Part shown: piece after piece, positions 1 through 8,596 of the stretch | Numbering within the stretch: the first letter of the stretch is position 1 | Layout of the letters: every line of letters begins with the position of its first letter | Origin: Chrysomallon squamiferum | Lineage: Eukaryota; Mollusca; Gastropoda; Neomphalida; Peltospiridae | NCBI GenBank assembly: GCA_012295275.1 | Contig: CM022672.1 | Coordinates: 18,497,394 to 18,509,893 of the forward strand | Direction of reading: 5' to 3' | DNA: 12,500 nucleotides | Notes under the pieces: model-generated | Databases searched by the model: none | The model's input: only the letters and a program-made list of their open reading frames with translations | What the model was told of the DNA's origin: nothing | Made by a program: the position numbers and the translations under genes

Positions 1-109
1 GTGTGATCCCATTCATTTCAGTTTGTTTGATATATCGCTGAACTTTCTCAAAGTGACTTCCCAGCAGCCAGGGAAAACACGATTTGTCAACAAATCAGTA
101 ATTCAGTAA
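1..109 (+). other. Open frame entering from the left edge, unassigned
   Basis: Frame 2 is open from the window edge (first full codon TGT at 2-4) to a TAA at 107-109, giving 35 residues without a start. The translation contains FDISLNFLKV and PGKTRFVNKS, has no simple-repeat character, and lies in sequence visibly richer in GC than what follows. A TTTCAG acceptor-like site ends at base 21. The opposite strand is also open over most of this stretch, so this may be chance. I recognise no family. It could be the 3' end of a coding exon or retroelement fragment whose body lies outside the window; the next AATAAA is near 285. Confidence 0.15.
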
Positions 110-207
110 ACCACGTTTCACATCATAATGTATGTTGTAGACAGACGCATAAATATGGAACTCCGTGTGTGCGTTTCTGCATTTTATCGGGTTTCGGCTT
201 TTCCTAG

Positions 208-330
208 AAGTGAAATAGAAGGAGAAGAAATAAGAGAACGAAAGAGAAAAATGAGAGAGACAAAACGATAAAGAAAAAAGGATGAATAAAAAGAATAAGA
301 AAAAAAAGAAAAAAAAAAAAAAAAACAGAA
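208..330 (+). repeat. Purine-rich tract (GAA/GA, then poly-A)
   Basis: About 120 bases on the + strand are almost all A or G, from a GAAGGAGAAGAA-type start to an A run at about 308-325. The antisense reading frames through it (poly-Phe/Leu) are composition artefacts. Confidence 0.8.
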
Positions 331-750
331 CAAAAACAACAACAGTAAAAATAGCTATAACAACAAGAGTCAGATAGAAAATTAGTAAGAACAAGAATAC
401 ACACACACACACAGAGGCACGCACACAAAATATTAATAAAAAAAAGAATGGAACACAGCAACAACAGCAACAACAATGATAATGATAAAACATCATATTT
501 CGGTCGACAAGTCAGGAAATTCGGAGAGAGATAGAGCAGAGAAAATCAATCACATTATAACTTATCTGAGACTTCTATAACATCTGTTTTACCAAGTACT
601 GCAAAACGTTAGTGAAAGTCGATATACGGACGTTTATATTATTCACGACGTCATTAACAGTGTGTTGTAAATGACAACATTCATCTCGCTTCAGGAAATT
701 CTAGAGTGCGCGTCAGCTTCAATTTATTTATATTTTTGAGTTTATTTTCA
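331..750. other. AT-rich stretch with CA/CAA short repeats, no gene
   Basis: Short CAA/ACA runs occur at about 336-365 and 455-475, and a short (AC)n at about 398-412. A near-CRE, GACGTCA, lies at 647-653. No frame of interest and no RNA gene are visible. Confidence 0.5.
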
Positions 751-1408
751 TTTCTATGTTTCATTCTTTCTTTCTTCTTTCATCCATTCTTTATTTTCGT
801 AATACTACATTTATATTTGTTTATAATATGCTCTTTCTTTCCTTCTTGTTGACTATTATTTTATCGTTTTCCATCATTTTTGTTCCTTTTCATATGCTTT
901 TCTTCTATATTATGATCGTTATCTTCTCGTTATTATTCTAAATCGTATTTTCTTCTTCTTCCTTTTTCTTCCAAATTTTTAATGGGGTTTTTTTTCACCA
1001 TTTCTTCTTTGCACAACGTATTTCGAAACAACAGACATTAGGCGTTTCTATGAATAATTTCATAGTGAGGTGATTTTTCGATGTCTCTCTCTCTCTCAGT
1101 AATAGATGTTTTTAGATTAGACTGACGCAAACACAGAGAAATACTTTGTTGAGAAGTCTAAAGAACGAGTCAATGATTTCATTTGTTAAGAAATTTGTCG
1201 TAATATCAAAATAATGATTGTGTGTTTTAAACAGATGGACTTTGAATTCTAACAATTTCAGCAATGAAGTGGATGGTTGGATATGAGATGGATATACACA
1301 TATACTAAGGATATATACATGAACGTATATATAACATAGATGCACTTATACATAATTATATTTCTATAGGGAGAATAACCTATATTTATTTCAAAATCAA
1401 AATGTTGT

Positions 1409-1411
<3 letters not shown>
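751..1411. other. T/C-rich to AT-rich non-coding stretch
   Basis: Bases 751-1010 are dominated by TTTC/TTCTT pyrimidine runs on the + strand. A short CT run lies at 1085-1098, and 1100-1411 is AT-rich with TATA-like dinucleotide runs. The small hydrophobic frames here come from pyrimidine bias. No splice-bounded coding segment is visible. Confidence 0.5.

Positions 1412-1494
<83 letters not shown>
1412..1494 (+). repeat. (AG)n microsatellite, about 83 bp
   Basis: An uninterrupted AG dinucleotide array runs from just after TGAC to the GACGATAG boundary. It is a homopurine/homopyrimidine mirror repeat. The antisense frame through it reads poly-(Ser-Leu) and is not a gene. Confidence 0.98.
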
Positions 1495-1495
<1 letters not shown>

Positions 1496-1756
1496 GATAG
1501 CAAAGTAAATCTCGAATAATGTTGATGACATACATCAACATAAATCTCTTTATCTCAGATAATTCTTTAAAAAATATTTGTATTAGTCACTCGTCTCTTT
1601 ATTCTTTTTTTTCTGCCACATTCTTCATTTTCCCATTTATCGTTTTTTATTTTTTTCGCCCACACACAATGCCGAGATGATTTTCAGTTTATTTCCCCAT
1701 CAGTTTATGTAATCACCATTCAGTCCTCAATTGGCGTTGGAAATGTCACTGTGCAT

Positions 1757-1799
1757 TGACGTAACACTCACGTTTGACGATAAATCACCACTGACGTAA
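1757..1799 (+). promoter_or_regulatory. Pair of CRE-like TGACGTAA motifs
   Basis: TGACGTAA occurs at 1757-1764 and again at 1792-1799, start to start 35 bp, with a related TTGACGATAA between them. TGACGTMA is the established target class of CREB/ATF and related bZIP factors. The pairing and the CpG-containing surroundings suggest a regulatory element, but function is inferred from motif matches alone. Confidence 0.3.
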
Positions 1800-1886
1800 A
1801 TCTCGAGTGCTTGCTGCGGCGATTTGCTGTGGAGTGTAGCTGATCAGTTGCAGGATATTGAAATGAAGGAATTTAATTTGTAAAAG

Positions 1887-2042
1887 ATGTGTACATCAAT
1901 TATTTTAGCGCAAGATTTGAATGCCGCCCGGAAAAGGTCAGCTTCTGAAGGAATTATGGGATTGGTGCTATTTTCTATGACACCGCCTCAGTTTATTCGT
2001 AATTTAAATAAATTAGGTTCAAGCGAGCGTTCTGTTAACTAA
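1887..2042 (+). other. 51-codon ATG-initiated small open frame, unassigned
   Basis: An ATG at 1887, with A at -3 and an in-frame TAA two codons upstream, opens a 51-codon frame ending in TAA at 2040-2042. The predicted peptide is of ordinary composition, not a simple repeat. It has a basic RKRSAS stretch at about residues 15-20 and a short hydrophobic GLVLF stretch at about 25-29. It lies about 90 bp downstream of the paired TGACGTAA motifs. I recognise no family. Several ATG frames this long are expected by chance in a window of this size and composition, so it is a weak micropeptide or first-exon candidate. Confidence 0.15.
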
Positions 2043-2108
2043 AGTTACGTTACGAGGGTTAGTAAAAGTTTCGAGGCCTTAATTACGAAAGATATGGTTA
2101 AGAGAAAA

Positions 2109-2744
<636 letters not shown>

Positions 2745-2889
2745 ATATTTCTCTTTCTTTCCAACGTCTTTAAGCTTTTGTACGTGTATCTCTTTCTATC
2801 TCTTTTTCCCATCTTTCTACATTTATCTCTGTTTCTCACATCTTTCTGTGTTTCTGCTCCACTTTTCCTCTTTCTTCTCCGCTTTCAAG
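2745..2889 (+). repeat. Long pyrimidine tract ending in an acceptor-like AG
   Basis: About 145 bases are dominated by TCTTT/CTCTTT, ending in CTTTCAAG at 2888-2889, which resembles a 3' splice site with an unusually long polypyrimidine tract. About 35 bp beyond it are a TAA and an AATAAA-like hexamer (about 2922-2930). The hydrophobic frames through this tract follow from the pyrimidine bias. Confidence 0.5.
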
Positions 2890-3351
2890 GTGTGTCTATG
2901 TTGATTACTGAAATTTTTATGTAAAATAAAATTTTAATATTGATCTTAATGTTCGGACGACTATGTTACTTGTAATGTAAAACAAAGAAATGTTGAAAGA
3001 AATTCACTTGAAAAACCAAAACAGATACAAAAATTTACATTAATCACGCCAAGTAAATGATTTTGTCATTCTTTTATAAACAAAAATTAAATTATATTTT
3101 TTTATTATTCGTTTCCTGTTTGTTCACATTTGTAACTTCTGATTCCAAGTGTATCTTGTAATCACATTAGAAACTTCCTTTAAAAATTGATTTTATTTTT
3201 TTTTATTTCAGTGTTTAAAAAAAACTTTGCCATGTATAATTATTATCACCATCTCCGTCTTTTTCTTCATCGTCTTCGCCTTACTAACGTCTGATCTTTA
3301 GACGTAAAGTGTAGCTGTTATATTCGCTCGGTTAGACTAATAAAAATGTCT
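2890..3351. other. AT-rich stretch with a consensus-like 3' splice site
   Basis: The sequence is AT-rich and unique. TTTTATTTTTTTTTATTTCAG, ending at 3211, is a strong-looking acceptor, but the sequence after it is AT- and T/C-rich without a convincing coding frame. No gene is recognised. Confidence 0.4.
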
Positions 3352-3651
3352 TTACGTTTGAAAAATCTTTCTCGAATGACTCGACGTGAAAACGTGAAAT
3401 AGAGGTAGAGGATCTTGGATTATATTTTGTTTCTTTCTGTCATTCCCGAGTTTTTGTTTTTTGGGAGTGGAATGGCAGATTATGAGTGTTCTGAAACCAC
3501 AGAGACGTGTATATTGATTTGATGTCAAGACTTTGTCGTTGAAGTTTACATAAATCAGAATCGTGAAATTCCAGTCTTTACTTTTCACTGACAAAATTTG
3601 AAACGTGTGTAATAGAGGTAGAAAGATGTATGACATTGAAAAGACTCTCAT
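3352..3651 (-). other. 99-codon antisense open frame, unassigned
   Basis: On the minus strand an ATG at 3651-3649, with A at -3 and an in-frame TGA just upstream, opens a 99-codon frame ending in TAA at 3354-3352. It is the longest ATG frame here that is not built from simple repeats. The N-terminus (MRVFSMSYIFLPLL) is hydrophobic and could pass for a signal peptide. The middle is polar with two cysteines, and a basic Lys/Arg-rich segment (PKKQKL, DRKKQ) follows. I recognise no domain, and no splice signals bracket it. At this base composition about one such frame per window is expected by chance, so it is more likely spurious than real. Confidence 0.15.
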
Positions 3652-3685
3652 ATTTCACACAGTTCGCTAACCAGTCTTAAGAAAA

Positions 3686-3795
3686 TCTCTCTTCTTTCTC
3701 ATCCTCGCTGTCTCTCTAATTCTACCCTCTTTCTTTCTCTAATTCTTTCTTTCACTCTCTCTTTCTCTCTCTCTCTCTCTCTTTCTTTCTTTCGT
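3686..3795 (+). repeat. CT/CTTT pyrimidine tract
   Basis: TCTCTC and CTTT units mix over about 110 bases, with a short (CT)n core at about 3766-3782. Confidence 0.85.
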
Positions 3796-3983
3796 TAACC
3801 ATAACCTTTAGATTTCATCATGCACACTGATACACACTTGCTGTCAAAGTTTTATTTATTTATTTATTATATATATATTATATAAATAAAATATTTATTT
3901 TATTTATTTTTATTTATTAGCATACAAATGAAATCCTAAGACACTGAAACGTGAATGAAATAAAATGTTCTTAGGATATGAAA
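3796..3983. other. TTTA/TA-rich spacer with a 9-bp hairpin
   Basis: (TTTA)n and TA runs fill 3850-3920. A perfect 9-bp inverted repeat follows: ATCCTAAGA at 3933-3941 and TCTTAGGAT at 3969-3977, with a 27-nt loop, immediately before the minisatellite at 3984. Confidence 0.7.
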
Positions 3984-4325
3984 CAAATTGCAGTGACATT
4001 ATAAACTATCCAAAATGCAATAGAATTAAAACCAAACAAAAATACAATAATATTTGTTTTCGAACCCAAATACAATCATACTAAAAACGTGTACATGAGT
4101 CAAAATACAATGATATTAACATATGAACTTAAAGAAAAACAACCACATCAATAGATGAGCCAAGGCATTAATACTAATATATTCAAAAATACAGTGACAT
4201 TAAAATATGATCCAAATAGCAATAATACTTGTATAGAAGAACCACAGCTTAATGACAGTATACATATTACATACATAAATCAAAACCAAATGACATTAAG
4301 AGAACGATTTTATTATGCAATTCAG
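3984..4325 (+). repeat. Degenerate minisatellite, about 30-nt period
   Basis: Diverged units begin near 3984, 4011, 4037, 4067, 4101, 4161, 4184, 4213, 4243 and 4281. They share a core like CAAAATACARTGAYATTA followed by a YATGAWCC-like end. Spacing is mostly 26-34 nt. A 30-nt unit is 10 codons, and several units read as (K/Q)NT(I/M/V)-x-(L/F)-x-(Y/F)-(E/D). The frame at 4155-4364 (69 codons, ATG start) runs through the last units. In-frame stops and frame changes elsewhere argue for non-coding satellite DNA. Confidence 0.6.
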
Positions 4326-4740
4326 AACGCAGTAGTAGCAGCTTTACTTTTCAGAGTGCCATAACGCCATAACGCGAAGCCGGTAAATAATTATGGCTTT
4401 TTTATTGTTCTAAATAATAATCACCTTTCTCCTGGAACCATGGGAAAGGAAAAAAAAAAAAATAAAAATAATAATTTTAAAAGTTTCACGCTTCATCAGT
4501 GTTAAATTTGATCGTAAGTAAACAACATCAGTAGAATCCATAAAACACATAATTCTTTTTTTGTTTGTTTCTTTTTTTAATTTCCTAAAACCATTAAATT
4601 TTAATCGATTACTCTTTGCTTTCTCCGTGTTCAGCTTTTTTACTTTCTTCTTCTTAATAGTTTACCTTTCTCTTTTTTTTCCGATTTTCTAACTTTTAAA
4701 CGATTATATATGTAATCGTTATATATTTTTCAAGTAAGAA
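4326..4740. other. AT-rich unique stretch, no gene
   Basis: Unique AT-rich sequence with A runs (about 4451-4460) and T/C-rich runs (4556-4690). CGTAAGTAAA near 4513 resembles a donor, but no exon can be drawn next to it. Confidence 0.5.
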
Positions 4741-4746
4741 CAGTTT

Positions 4747-5000
4747 ATTAATTGGCTATGAGGGTAGACCATAAATGTTTGGTAAGAGTAACCCATTAAC
4801 TAGTGGTAAGAGTAACTCATTAATCGGTAGACCATAAATGTGTGGTAAAAGTGGCTCATAAATGTTTGGTAAGAGTAACCCATTAATTAGTGGTAAGAGT
4901 AGCGCATAAATCGGTGGTAGGAGTAACCATAAATAGAAGTAACCCATAGACTGATGGTAAGGCTAATAGATAAACTGATCGTAATAGTAGCTGTTAAAAT
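4747..5000 (-). repeat. Degenerate minisatellite, about 24-nt period
   Basis: Units of 18-24 nt recur with the + strand core GGTAAGAGTAACCCATTAAT and variants ending CATAAATGTTT. All unit lengths in the best part (4756-4910) are multiples of three. The minus strand therefore reads without a stop for 63 codons (4947-4756) as a repeated peptide of the form LLLP-x-(I/V)-(Y/N)-G. Units become shorter and more diverged from 4911 to about 5000, where the minus-strand reading shifts frame but still yields LPSVYG-like pieces. Whether this is a decayed coding repeat or a satellite whose period happens to be a multiple of three cannot be told from this sequence. Confidence 0.6.
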
Positions 5001-5094
5001 GGTCATAATAAACTGGACCAAATGTATGTAAGCCATACATGGGTAGTGTGAACATTGCTTGTAAGGATAGTTTACAAACTGGTACCATTGTTAG

Positions 5095-5187
5095 TCAAAA
5101 TAAATAAATAAATAAGTAAATAAGAGTAAATAAAATAAAATAAAATAAAATAAAATAAAATAAAATAAAATAAAATACAATAAAATA

Positions 5188-5219
<32 letters not shown>

Positions 5220-5220
5220 G
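5095..5220 (+). repeat. Compound (AAAT)n-(TAAAA)n-(AAAG)n microsatellite
   Basis: AAAT units occupy about 5097-5130, TAAAA pentamers 5131-5188 with one TACAA variant, and AAAG tetramers about 5188-5219. A poly-A-rich tail continues to about 5229. The antisense FILFYFILFYF and FLSFFLS peptides are artefacts of this array. Confidence 0.95.
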
Positions 5221-5857
5221 AAAAAAAATAAAAACGAAAATGTAATTGATCCGCAAAAGGGTTTAAATAATCTTTATACTCATGCGGACCAGAAATAACC
5301 AGTAAAAAAACAACAACAACACAGCAACCGTTTATTTTCTGAAGCGCTGGTTCTCGAGACGCTAATTTGACATGTGATATTAGAAAACTATAGAATAAAC
5401 AGAAAATGCTCATCATACCTTCAAGCAAACATTCGTCCCCGTCTATATACATCGATCAGAAAGCTTCATTATTTATATCACACGTGAGATGAAAAATAGA
5501 GAATTGAAAAAAAAAAAAGAAAAAAGAAATCTTTCAAAAGCATCACGCCAGTCAATAAAGATATAAAATTTAAGCATGATTCCTTCTAAGAGAGTCTTCG
5601 CAAATATTTAAGGATTTTGTTTTCACGCGGATTAAGCTAAATGGGTTGGTAGGGATTGGTGGAAAGGCGCTGGATGTAAAAGAATCACGGTAGAAGTTGG
5701 TGAACTGTTTATCGTTAAACTCGACAGCCAGATTTCTTCAGTTTGTAAGATAGTGTATGTCTCAGTAATGTTAGGTTAGGTTGCGTGTGCATGCATGTGC
5801 GTGTATGCGTATGTAAAATGTTGAAAAAAATATAAAATAATTTATCTTTTTAGTATG
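5221..5857. other. Unique AT-rich segment, no recognised gene
   Basis: This contains an inverted repeat (GATCCGCA at 5248-5255 and TGCGGACC at 5283-5290, 7 of 8 pairs) and a minus-strand donor-like GAAG|GTATGA near 5419. A GC-richer piece at 5636-5779 is open on the + strand for 47 codons without an ATG until its last residues. Two adjacent TTAGG units lie near 5771. None of these builds into a gene. Confidence 0.45.
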
Positions 5858-5872
5858 TAATAATAATAATAA

Positions 5873-5927
<55 letters not shown>

Positions 5928-5976
5928 AAAAACAAACAAAAAAACAAACAAACAAACAAACAAAAAAAAAAAAAAA
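5858..5976 (+). repeat. Compound (TAA)n-(TAAA)n-(AAAC)n-poly-A microsatellite
   Basis: TAA units (5858-5873) lead into a TAAA array to about 5928, then AAAC units to about 5962 and an A run to 5976. The minus strand reads FIYLFIYL-like peptide through it, an artefact. Confidence 0.95.
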
Positions 5977-6510
5977 GCAAAAATTAAAATAACACTAGAA
6001 CATGCTTTCCTTTAACAAACATCACTGAGACTGCTGTTTTGTTATATTTCGAGTCGTTGTTTAAACATGTCACATTTCTTTACACCGTTATGTTGATACT
6101 TTAACAACGTCTGTGCGTGAAACATTTCCGCTTAGCATTGGTTCAAAATGTGGGCCCGAAGCCGTGCGATTGAAAAAAGGCTTAAACGTATAATACACGT
6201 GATTCTCTTGTTTTGTTTTCAACTTACATGTATTTTTGTTCTCCTTTGCAAACACTGGTAAGAAAAGCCCTGCGGCTAAGAATTCGGTAATTGGTTAGTG
6301 AGTGAGATTTAATATGCCATGCCTGATTATCTTGAAAAATGATTCGTGAAGCGATGACGTCACATGCTGACGGTTTTGTCTGTTAGTGATTTATATCCGT
6401 TGCTAGGAATCAAATGTGGAAGGGGAATATTTTTCGTTTTGATGGGATGCTGGATGATGGACTGTTGGAATATATATACGTGCATAATATGTTCAAACAT
6501 AAACACAAAT
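5977..6510. other. Unique segment with a palindromic CRE, no gene
   Basis: Ordinary unique sequence, more GC-balanced at 6110-6370. CACTG|GTAAGA near 6254 is a donor-like site without a partner. The perfect CRE palindrome at 6355-6362 is listed separately. Confidence 0.5.
6355..6362. promoter_or_regulatory. Palindromic CRE, TGACGTCA
   Basis: This is a perfect match to the consensus cAMP-response element bound by CREB/ATF bZIP dimers, in the context GCGATGACGTCACATG. No transcription unit can be assigned to it. Confidence 0.3.
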
Positions 6511-6668
6511 ACATCCATCCATCCATCCATCCATCCATCCATCCATCCATCCATCCATACATACATACATTCATCCATACATCCATACATCCATACATCC
6601 ATACATACATACATACAAACATACATACATACACACATAAATAGATACATACATAGATACATAAATAT
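6511..6668 (+). repeat. (ATCC)n-(ATAC)n tetranucleotide array
   Basis: About 47 bases of ATCC units (from 6512) change into mixed ATCC/ATAC units and then ATAC/ATAG units. Several frames on both strands stay open because neither tetramer creates a stop. The resulting IHPSIHPS and MDGWMDGW peptides are repeat artefacts. Confidence 0.97.
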
Positions 6669-6741
6669 AAAGTCAGTAATAACTTTAATTTAAAAATACT
6701 AATGTGATCTTTTTGTGTTTTCTTTTAAAAAAGTATTGTAA

Positions 6742-6774
<33 letters not shown>
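6742..6774 (+). repeat. (AAT)n microsatellite
   Basis: About eleven uninterrupted AAT units. Confidence 0.95.
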
Positions 6775-7162
<388 letters not shown>

Positions 7163-7580
7163 GTTTTTCAGAGTTAGGTACCAAGCCGCGAACCGATGAC
7201 TCTTCTAAGCAGCAGAAGAATATTTTAGGTTTTCACAAAAAGAAAGCGTGAAAGAAATGATTTTCCTCTTTTGACCAGTGATGTAAGAGGAATTTCGCCG
7301 TGTTTTTGTCTGTTGTTGGCTAATCGGCCTGACGCTGAAATTGATTGAACAACGCACAGCCGAGTTTTCCAACCATTCGCTTTGTGCCTTTGCAGGTTCA
7401 CCGAGTGAATGTCTCGACTCCACCATTCTACGACTCCTCCAAAAGAACATCTTGTCTTGGCATCTGGAAGAGAAAAAGTCGAAGAAGAAGAAGCAGAAGA
7501 AGAACGATAAATTTTTGAGCTTTCGGACAGGATTGTTGTTATAAGTGGATTTTAACTAGCAGTTCAATCGGAGGAGGGAG
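7163..7580 (+). other. Candidate 5' untranslated exon with consensus donor
   Basis: This is the segment of the window most like transcribed sequence. It is CpG-enriched and ends at GGAGGGAG|GTAAGTG, donor GT at 7581-7582, matching the animal 5' splice consensus through +5/+6. An acceptor-like TTTGTGCCTTTGCAG ends at 7395, so the alternatives are an internal exon 7396-7580 (185 bp) or a first exon starting somewhere in 7165-7395 just after the (TA)n run. A frame from a TTG at 7341 stays open to TAA at 7542-7544 (67 codons, Lys-rich after residue 45). It has no ATG, and another frame is open through an RKSRRRRSRRR stretch. No frame continues into the donor as convincing coding sequence, so an untranslated exon is the better reading. 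Confidence 0.4.
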
Positions 7581-7605
7581 GTAAGTGATTTCGTTTTGAG
7601 CTGAT

Positions 7606-7639
<34 letters not shown>

Positions 7640-8096
7640 TTGTGTTGGTTGTGTTGATTTTTAACGAGTTATATTAATTAGGATAAATTTACCGGCACCG
7701 GAGTTGTTGTAGACAAATCCCGGTTGACGATTTCATTAGAATCTCGTAGCGCAAGTTTCGTCAATATTCTAGTAAATGGACTCAGATGTTTAATTCAGTT
7801 TAGGGACGCGAGTCTTGTTTTTAAAAACGGCGGGGACCGTGTGTTTTATGTCGGGTTTAGTTTAAAGAACGTTATTTTCGTTTTCCGCCTGTGAGGACAG
7901 GAGTTCGTTAGTTTGAATGTGATTATGAGAGATCAATTTTTTAACCGTGTTTCTAGTGCAGTTATTTTTGTATCATGAAATGGATGTTGGAAACAAAAGT
8001 ACAACCGAAAATAAGTAAATGAATATAAACTGAAACGAAACAGCAGTGAATGTCTTTTTTTCTTTTTATTTATTTTTTCTTAGATATATGAGAATA

Positions 8097-8098
<2 letters not shown>
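7581..8098 (+). other. Candidate intron start with T28 tract and CpG-rich open stretch
   Basis: If the donor at 7581 is used, this is the 5' part of an intron. It begins GTAAGTGATT and carries T28 at 7609-7636 followed by AG (7637-7638), which resembles an acceptor. A CpG-containing stretch at 7682-7894 is open on the + strand for 70 codons with no ATG (contains VVVDKSRLTISLE and NGGDRVFYVGFS). AG at 7680-7681 and CCT|GTGAGG at 7891 bracket a potential 209-bp exon in that frame. I recognise no protein family in it. Alternative readings are promoter-proximal CpG-rich DNA or an alternative first exon. Confidence 0.3.
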
Positions 8099-8139
<41 letters not shown>

Positions 8140-8140
8140 T
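8099..8140 (+). repeat. (TTA)n microsatellite
   Basis: About fourteen uninterrupted TTA units. The poly-Tyr frame through it is an artefact. Confidence 0.95.
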
Positions 8141-8596
8141 AAACATAGCAATAATGACCAGTGTAGTTAATAGATATATATTTTTTATATTAATTGTCCT
8201 GGGAATAAGCTACAAAAGTACGTTTATAAATAAATATAAATATATATATATATATATTTATTTTCATTCCGATATCTCTGTAATCTAATCCAGAATTCAT
8301 ATATTGTATGTATAAAACAGTTAATGGAAATCTCTGACAACAACATCATATGAATAAAACAAATTAATTTTTCTCGATACATACTGAAAACCTGATGAAA
8401 ATATTATGGCACTTGCAAGCTTTGTAATGTGCTGAATCCTGCAGTAAAAAGAAATTAAGTCTTCAAACGTATTGATTTGTTACTTAAGGTTCGTTCATAC
8501 GAGACGATGTGAAAACCCAACAAAAAAAACAACATTGCTATATTTTATACTGAAAACGGTAATTACTGACATGATGGAGATTAAGCTATTAATTAC
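8141..8596. other. AT-rich stretch with a short TA array, no gene
   Basis: A (TA)n run sits at about 8240-8258 within ATAAATA-type sequence. The rest is unique and AT-rich, without a convincing frame or splice pair. Confidence 0.5.

Noticed and set aside
95-496. 133-codon minus-strand frame rich in Phe, Cys and Val
   Set aside because: It is read entirely through A-rich, CAA and CA repeats; the composition is that of the DNA bias, not of a protein.
1258-1503. Minus-strand frame with a long Ser-Leu repeat
   Set aside because: The repeat is the (AG)n microsatellite, which never creates a stop in any frame.
5072-5452. 126-codon minus-strand frame
   Set aside because: Its C-terminal half is the AAATA/AAAG microsatellite. 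The N-terminal part ends near a donor-like GTATGA but has no recognisable domain.
5636-5779. 47-codon + strand open stretch with beta-strand-like composition
   Set aside because: No ATG before its last residues, no convincing acceptor, and a length expected by chance in the more GC-rich patch.
5769-5779. Two TTAGG units resembling an arthropod-type telomere repeat
   Set aside because: Only two units in unique sequence; coincidence is the simplest explanation.
6360-6693. Several overlapping frames on both strands (IHPS and MDGW repeats)
   Set aside because: They are produced by the stop-free ATCC/ATAC tetranucleotide array.
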